Below are positions 10,301 through 19,300 of a stretch of 26,194 bases of DNA, one piece after another. Location of the stretch: the NCBI GenBank assembly GCA_023395575.1, contig JAEWZA010000288.1, positions 1 to 26,194 on the forward strand, written 5' to 3'. The notes below the pieces were generated by a model, which saw only the letters and a program-made list of their open reading frames with translations, did no database searches and had not been told where the DNA came from. The first letter of the stretch is position 1. Every line of letters begins with the position of its first letter. This DNA is from Bacillota bacterium. Lineage in GTDB: Bacteria; Bacillota; Clostridia; Acetivibrionales; DSM-1351. A program made the translations under genes and the position numbers.

Positions 10301-13300
10301 TTTAATGATAAGTTTTTTTCTATCTTTAAATCTAAATCATAATACCCACTACTACTACCAAGTTCTATACCCTTGTCATCATATAATTGCATACTCTTGT
10401 AACCACCAGAATTTGAACTGCAGGTAATGGTATAACTGCCTTCGGCTGGTGCTACAAAGCTCAAGTAGTCAATATCGTCCTGATAGTTTATATTTCCCGA
10501 AATATCATTTCCAAGCTGAATGGCTATGGCTGTGTGAATGTTATTTCCATAGTCATCTGCTATAGTAAGAGGCACACTTTCTAAGGACACATTACCAGAT
10601 GAGTCATATGCCCTTATAGTATATACATATGTCATACATGGCTTTAAGCCTGTATCTGTATAATATGTATTTTTTGTAGTATTTAACTTAACACCATCAC
10701 GATACACCTCGTAGCCCTCTATCCATGCATCATCGGTTGATGCACCCCAACTAAGGCTAAGCTCTGTATCATTGCCTTTTTGTATGTATACATTTTGAGG
10801 CGCTGACGGTGCAGTGGTATCTTTATAGGTAGTTTCATTTGTTTCCTGCGACTGTAAAGAATAATTATAGCCGGTGTCAAAGGCTTTTATTGAATATGTA
10901 TAGTTAGTATCAGCCTTTAAGCCTGTATCTGTATAGCTTGTCTTTTCAGTTGTTCCTACCTTGCTGCCATCTCTATAGATCTCATAGCCTTTAACAGCCA
11001 CATTGTCTATAGAAGCTACCCATGTTAAAGTGATACTTTTTACAGTCTTTGAAATCACAGAAATATCTGTTGGTATAGTAGGCACTTGAGTATCGTTTAC
11101 AACTGAGTTGCTAGCTTCTGATATATTGCCTGCAGCATCAAAAGCTTTAACTGTATAATGATATATATTACCTGTAGTGATGTTAGAATCTTCATACGCT
11201 GTTTGTGTTACTGTAGCTATATTTTCTCCATCACGGTAAACCTTATATCCTGCTACGCCTGAACCATCATATGAAACTGACCAAGAAAGAGATACTGTTT
11301 TATCTGTGGATCTAGCTATCAAATTTGTTGGTGCTGTAGGTGCATTTGTATCTAATGAAGTTACAGGAATATTTCTGTTGGTAGTCGTTCCATCACCAAG
11401 CTGTCCATAGTAATTATATCCCCATGCCCATACTGTTCCATCACTTTTTTGTGCAATAGTATGGCTTCCTCCCGTCTTTATATCAGTTGCACCATTTAAA
11501 TCCTTTAGCTCTACTGGAACAGTTCTAGTAGTATATGTTCCATCTCCAAGCTGTCCAGAGCCGTTATAGCCCCATGCCCATACTGTTCCATCACTTTTTT
11601 GTGCAATAGTATGGCTTCCTCCTGCCGTTATAGTCGTTGCACTAGTTAAATTCTTTACCTGTACTGGATTCCATCTGTTAGTAAATGTTCCATCACCAAG
11701 CTGTCCATAGTAATTATATCCCCATGCCCATACTGTTCCATCACTTTTTAGCGCTATACTATGTTGGTATCCTGAAGCTATATTTGTAGCATTATTTAAT
11801 ACATTAACCTGTACTGGCAATTGTCTATTTGTATATGTACCATCTCCAAGCTGTCCATAGCCATTATGCCCCCATGCCCATACTGTTCCTTCACTTCTAA
11901 GTGCTAAACTATGGTTCACTCCAGCAGTCATTGCAATTACACCACTTAATTCCATTACTTGAACAGGTTTATAACTACTTATTGTTGTGTTATTACCAAG
12001 CTGTCCATAGCCATTGTATCCCCATCCCCATACTGTCCCATCGCTTTTAAGTGCTAGACTATAATTATACCCTGCTGCTATTGAAACCACATCATATAAT
12101 CCATTTACCTGTGTAGGTACATACCTACTATTAGTTGTTCCGTCTCCAAGCTGCCCATAACCATTATAGCCCCATGCCCATACTGTACCATCGTTTTTTA
12201 AAGCTATACTATAGTTTTTTCCTGCTGCTACAGCTACTATACCTTGTATTTCTTTTACCTGAGTAGAAACGGTTCTAGATGTATTTGTTCCATCCCCAAG
12301 CTGCCCATAGTTATTGTAGCCCCATGCCCATACTGTACCATCCGTCTGAACCTGTAAGCTATGGCTCTCTCCCGCCGCTAACGGAATAGCTTTTAATGCA
12401 TCAGTAGTTATACTCTGCGTGTTACTTTCTTCTGATTTATTGTTTGTTTTATCATATGCCTTTACCATATATATATGGGTTGAATTGTGAGGTACTGCTA
12501 AGTCACTATAATTTATATTTTTTGCTTCCCCAACCTTTATTCCATTTCTATATATTTCATAACCTTCCACCCAAACATTATCATTAGATGCTTCCCACTC
12601 TAACGAAACTGTTGTTATTGTCTTTGATACTATTTTTAGGTTTACAGGTGCTGAAGGTGCTTCTGTATCATTTAACACGACATTTATTTCTTCAGACATA
12701 TTCCCTGTTCCGTCAAAAGCCTTTACTTTATATACATATATTCTATCTAATTCTATACTATTATCTATGTAAGTAGTGCCTGCTACTTTATCTAATTTAA
12801 CATTATTACGATATACCTCGTACCCTGCAATATAGTCTCCATCCGTTGAAGCTGTCCAAGTTAATACCGCACTGTTTTCTTTTATTATAACTGAAAGATT
12901 TGTTGGCATTGTGGGTGCAGTTATATCTTTTGAGAGAACAGGTTCGCTTCTATTAATTGTTGTTCCATCACCAAGCTGTCCATAGTAATTATTCCCCCAT
13001 ACCCATACTGTTCCATCGCATTTTAATGCTAAATTAGAACTATTTCCAGCCGCTATTGAAGCTACTTCAAATAGGTTATTTACCTTTATTGGTTTATAAC
13101 TTCTGTTCGATGTACCATCTCCAAGCTGCCCAAAGTCATTATTGCCCCAAGCCCAAACTGTTCCGTCACTTTTTAGTGCTATAGTGTGGTGTCCTCCTGT
13201 CGTTATAGTAGTTACATCAATTAAATCCTTTAACTGTACTGGAATATTTTTGCTAGTAGTTGTTCCATCGCCAAACTGTCCAGAGTTGTTATAGCCCCAT

Positions 13301-16300
13301 GCCCATACTGTTCCGTCACTTTTTAGTACAATAGTGTGACTTCCTCCTGCTATTATAGTAGCTACACCAATTAAATCCTTTACCTGTACTGGTGTTGTTT
13401 TATTTGTAGTTGTTCCATCACCAAGCTGTCCATAGTTATTATTTCCCCACGCCCATACTGTTCCATCACTTTTTAATGCCAAACTATAATAGGCTCCTGC
13501 TGATATTGCAATCACATCACTTAATTCCGTTACTTGAATAGCTTTTACACTATTTACAGTTGTTCCATCACCAAGCTGTCCATAGTAATTATATCCCCAT
13601 GCCCATACCGTTCCATCGCTTTTTAATGCTAAACTATGACTATCTCCTGCTGCTATTGAAACCACGTCATTTAATCCGTTAACCTGTGTTGGAATATTTT
13701 TATAAGAATTTGTCCCATCACCAAGCTGTCCCTGTGCATTATATCCCCAAGTCCATACTGTTCCGTCATTTTTTAAAGCCATACTATGCACTGAGCCTGC
13801 TGCAACAGCAACTAAATCCTGTAAACCTTTAACCTTATTAGCTACAGTTCTAGTTGTATTTGTTCCATCACCAAGCTGTCCATAGTAATTATATCCCCAT
13901 GCCCATACCGTTCCATCCTTTTGAACTTGTAAACTATGGCTTCCTCCTGCAGCTAAAGGAATAGCTTTTATTGCTCCAGTAGTTACACTCAGCATATTAC
14001 TTTCTTGTGATTTATTATTAGTTCTGTCATAAGCTCTTACAATATATGTATGAATTGCGTTGTGCGGAACTGTTAAATCAGTATATTTTGAATCCTTTGA
14101 AATCCCTATCTTCTCTCCATTTCTATATATCTCATATCCTTCCACCCATACATTGTCGTAAGAGGCTTCCCACTCCAGCGAGACTGTTGTGGCTGTCTTA
14201 GATATTAATTTTAGGTTTAATGGGGTAGAAGGTGCTTCTTTGTCATTTAATACCACATTAACCTCTTCTGACATATTTCCCGTTCCATCAAAAGCCTTTA
14301 CTTTATATACATATATTTTATCTAATACTATATCATTATCTGTATAAGATGGATCTGTTACTATATTTATCTTAACATCATCTCGATACACCTCGTAACC
14401 TGCTACATAATCTCCATCCGTTGAAGCTGTCCAAGTTAACACCGCACTATTTTCCTTTATTATAACTGAGAGATTTGTTGGCATTGTGGGTGCTATAGTG
14501 TCTTTTGAAAGAACTGGTATTTTTCTATTAATCTTTGTTTCATCACCAAGCTGTCCATATTCATTATTCCCCCAAGCCCATGCTGTTTCATCACTTTTTA
14601 TCGCTAAATTATGATTGTTTCTTGATGCTATTGCAACTACATCACTCAAATCCTTTACTTGTACAGGTTTATAAATATATGATGATGTTGTTCCATCTCC
14701 AGCCTGCCCATAGCTATTATATCCCCATGCCCATACTGTTCCGTCACTTTTTAGTGCTACACTATGTTGGTATCCTGCCGATATTTCAGTTGCTCCAATT
14801 AAGTCCTTTACCTGAACAGGAATATTTCTGCTAGTAGTTGTTCCATCTCCAAGCTGTCCATAGCCATTATATCCCCATGCCCATACTGTTCCGTCACTTT
14901 TTGTTACTGCACTATGATAATATCCTGCCGCTATACTAACAGCGTTACTTATACCATTAACCTGTATTGGTAATCTTCTGATTGTAGTCGAACCATCTCC
15001 TAATTGTCCATAATTATTATATCCCCATGTCCATAGTGTTCCATCATTTTTTATGGCAACACTATGATATTCTCCAGTAGCTATTGCAATTACATTACTT
15101 AAATCCTTTACTTGTATAGGCTTATAACTATCATTAGTTGCATTATTTCCAAGCTGTCCATAAGAATTATTACCCCATGCCCATACCGAACCATCACTTT
15201 TTAATGCTAAACTATAATAACATCCTGCTGCTATCGAAACTATACTGGATAATTCTTTGACCTGTGTAGGTAAATAATAAGTACTGTAACTTCCACCATT
15301 TCCAAGCTGCCCAAAGTTATTATATCCCCACGTCCACACTGTTCCATCGTTTTTTAACGCCATACTATGATAATTTCCTGCTGCTACAGCAACTACATCC
15401 TGTATACCTTTTACCTTCGTTGCAGCTGTATGTGAGGTACTTGTTCCATCACCAAGCTTCCCATAGGTATTATCACCCCAAGCCCATACTGTTCCATCTT
15501 TATAGATTTTTAAACTATGCGTTGTAGATGTTGCTAAAGGAATGGTTTTTAATGAGTCAGTAGTTACACTCACCGAATTACTATCTTCTGATAGGTTAAT
15601 ACATTTATCGTATGCTTTTACCGTATACGTATAAGTTGTATTGTGTGGAACTGCTAAGTCAGTGTATCTTAAAGCTTTTGATTCTCCAACTTTTACACCA
15701 TTACGATAGATAATATATCCTTCTACAGATACATTATCAGTAGCAGCTTCCCACTCTATTGAAACTGTTGTAGCTGTTTTAGCTGCTACTTTTAAGTTTA
15801 TAGGTACTGATGGTGCTTTTGTGTCCAATATAACACTTGCTGCTTCAGATATATTATTAAAAACATCAAATGCTTTAATTTTGTATACATATATATTGTC
15901 TTGAGGTGGCATATTTATTTTTGTAAAAGTATTGTCTATATATTGAGTAACTGTTCCTGATAATGTTGCTAACTTAACATCATCACGGTATATCTCATAT
16001 CCTGACAATTTGTATCCATCCGTTGATGCTGTCCAAGTAAGTATCACACCACTTTCATCAATAGTAACAAAAGGATTAGTAGGTACTGTTGGTGCAGTAA
16101 CATCTTTAGAAATTACAGGTAGGTTTCTTATGGAATATGTTCCATCGCCAAGCTGACCATAGCTATTATATCCCCATGCCCATACTGTACCATCACTTTT
16201 TAGTGCCAAACTATGAGCACTTCCAGCTGCTATTGAAGTTACCCCCAATAAGTTATTTACCATTATTGGTTTATAACTTGTATTGTATGTTCCATCACCA

Positions 16301-19300
16301 AGCTGTCCATTGTAATTATAGCCCCATGCCCATACTGTTCCATCACTTCTTAGTGCTAAACTATGTTCAGAAAATGAGGACATAGCTATAACATTATTAA
16401 GTTCCTTTATCTGTAGTGGATAGATGTTTTTATAATTAGTTGTTCCAACTCCAAGCTGACCACTGCCATTATATCCCCATGCCCATACTGTTCCATCATT
16501 TTTTATTGCTAAGCTATAATAGCTACCCGCAGCTACTTCAATTACATTTTTCAAATCCTGTACCTGTACTGGCAGATTACTACTATTACAGGTTCCATCG
16601 CCAAGCTGACCATAGCTATTATAGCCCCATGCCCATACTGTTCCATCACTTTTTACTGCCAAGCTATGGCAATATCCTGCAGCTATAGCAATTACATCAC
16701 TTAACCCCGTCACCTGTACTGAAATACTGCTATTTGTAGTAGTTCCAACTCCAAGTTGCCCGTAATCATTTTCACCCCAAGTCCATACGGTTCCATCATT
16801 TTTCAAAGCAATACTATGATATTCTCCTGCGTCTATTGCAATTACATTACTTAAATTTGTTACTTGTACTGGGTAGCTTTTACCTATAGTGGTTCCATCG
16901 CCTAACTCGCCGTTTGAATTTATTCCCCAAGCCCATACTGTTCCATCAGCTTTTAAAGCAATGCTGTGTCTGTAGGCAGCTGCGACAGCAACTATATCTG
17001 TTATATCCTTTACTTGAGTGGATACGGTTCTACTAATAGTAGTTCCATCACCAAGCTGTCCATTATAGTTATACCCCCAAGCTCTTACTGTTCCATCCTC
17101 TTGTATTTGTAAGCTTTGGCTTTCCCCTGCTGCTAAAGTAACTGATTTTATCAAATCAGTTGTTACACTTATGCTAATGCTCTCTTTTGAGAAATTTGAG
17201 GATTTATCATATGCCTTTACTGTATAACTATAAGTTTCATTACTTTTTAATTGCATATCAGAGTAGCTTGTTTGTTTTGTTTCACCTATTTTAAAGCCAT
17301 TTCTGTATACCTCATAACCTTCTATACCAACATTATCTATAGCTGTATCCCATTTTAAACACACTATTGTATTTGTTTTAGAAGTAATTTTTAGATTTGA
17401 TGGAATAGAAGGTGCTTCAATGTCATTCACCGCAACACTTGCAGCTTCAGATAAATTTCCAGAGCCATCATATGCATATATTGTGTAAACATACGTTTTG
17501 TCAAGTTGTATATTAAATTTATCAGTATATGTGTTTTCTTTTACTTTCTCTAGCAGAACTCCATCACGATATATCTCATACCCTGCTACTCTTGTATTAT
17601 CTATTGATGCTGTCCATGTTAGTACTACATTACTATCCTTTATAACTGCCGATAGTTGAGTTGGAATAGAAGGAGCATAGACATCCTTTAAGTATATAGG
17701 AATATTACTATTATTATTTGTCCCATCACCAAGTTGTCCATTATAATTGTTACCCCATGTACATACCGTTCCATCAGTTTTCATTGCCAAGCTATGATAG
17801 TCTCCTACTGCAATAGCTGTAACATCACTTAAACCCTTTACTTTAACAGGTTTATAGCTAATTAGGTTTGTTTCATCACCAAGCTGTCCATAGTAATTAT
17901 CTCCCCATGCCCATACTGTTCCATCACTCTTTAAAACTAAGCTATGGCTATATCCTGCAAAAACAGTAATTATATCACTTAAGCCCTGAACCTGAACCAC
18001 CTGACTAGTACTTGTACCACTTCCGTTTCCAAGCAAACCATAACTGTTGCTTCCCCATGTGTACGCAGTTCCATCACTTTTGAGCACAATATTGTGCTCA
18101 TTCCCTGCATTAATAGCTATTATTTCACTTAAACCTTTTACTTGTACTGGTTTAGAAGAATCTTCTTTAGTTCCATTACCAAGCTGACCATAATAATTAT
18201 ATCCCCATGCCCATACTGTTCCATCATTTTTTAATGCTACAGCATGATTATTTCCAGCAGATATGGCAATTACATCAGTTAAACCCTTTACTTGTACTGG
18301 TTTAAAAGAATTTGTCGTGGTCTCATCACCAAGCTGACCGTAATCATTACGACCCCACGTCCATACTGTTCCATCATTTTTTAATGCTATACTGTAATAG
18401 CTCCCTGCATCTATAGCAGTGATATCAACTAAATCCTTTATCATTAAAGGTATGTCGGTATTATAATAAACATTACTTGAACCTATTCCAAGCTGACCAT
18501 AGCTATTATAGCCCCACGCCCATACTGTACCGTTATTTTTTAACGCAAAGCTTTGATATCGTCCAGCAGCAACAGCAGTTACGCCGCTTAAATTTTTTAC
18601 TTGTACTGGTTTACTTTTGTTAGTTCGAGTTCCATCTCCAAGCTGACCATCATAATTTTCACCCCATGCCCATACTGTTCCATCATTTGCAACTTGCAAG
18701 CTATGGCTATAACCTGCGGCTATTACAGGAAGCGGTTTTAGTGCTCCAGTAGTTATACTTACTGAATCACTTGCTTCAGAGAGGTTTTTAGATTTATCAT
18801 ATGCCTTTACTGTGTATGTATGGGTAGCATTATGAGGTGCCATATCGGTATAACTGGTCACCTTTGAATCTCCAACCTTTACTCCATTTCTATATATCTC
18901 ATACCCCTCAACCCATACATTGTCTGTGGAAGTCTCCCATTCCAACGAAACTGTTGTTACTGTTTGCGACACAACTCTCAGATTTGTAGGAGTAGAAGGT
19001 GCTTCGGTATCATTTAATACAATACTTGCCGCCTCAGATAAATTTCCCGAGCTATCAAAAGCTTTTATTGCATAAATACATGTTTTGTCAAGTTGTATAT
19101 TTCCTGTATAAGTATATGTAGTTCCTTCCACTTTTCCTATAAAAACACCATCACGATAAATATCATAACCTGAAACTATATCTTCATCTGTTGATGGTGT
19201 CCAACTCAGAACTACACCATATTCCTCTATAGCCGCTGTAAGGTTGGTTGGTACTGTTGGCGCAATAGTATCTTTTGAAGGTACAGGAATATTCCTATTG

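Noticed and set aside
14535..16688. Plus-strand open frames rich in His, Tyr and Pro with repeated FHHQA/PMPILFHHF motifs
   Set aside because: They are antisense shadows of the RCC1 repeats; the repetition simply mirrors the WAWG and GQLGDG coding on the minus strand.
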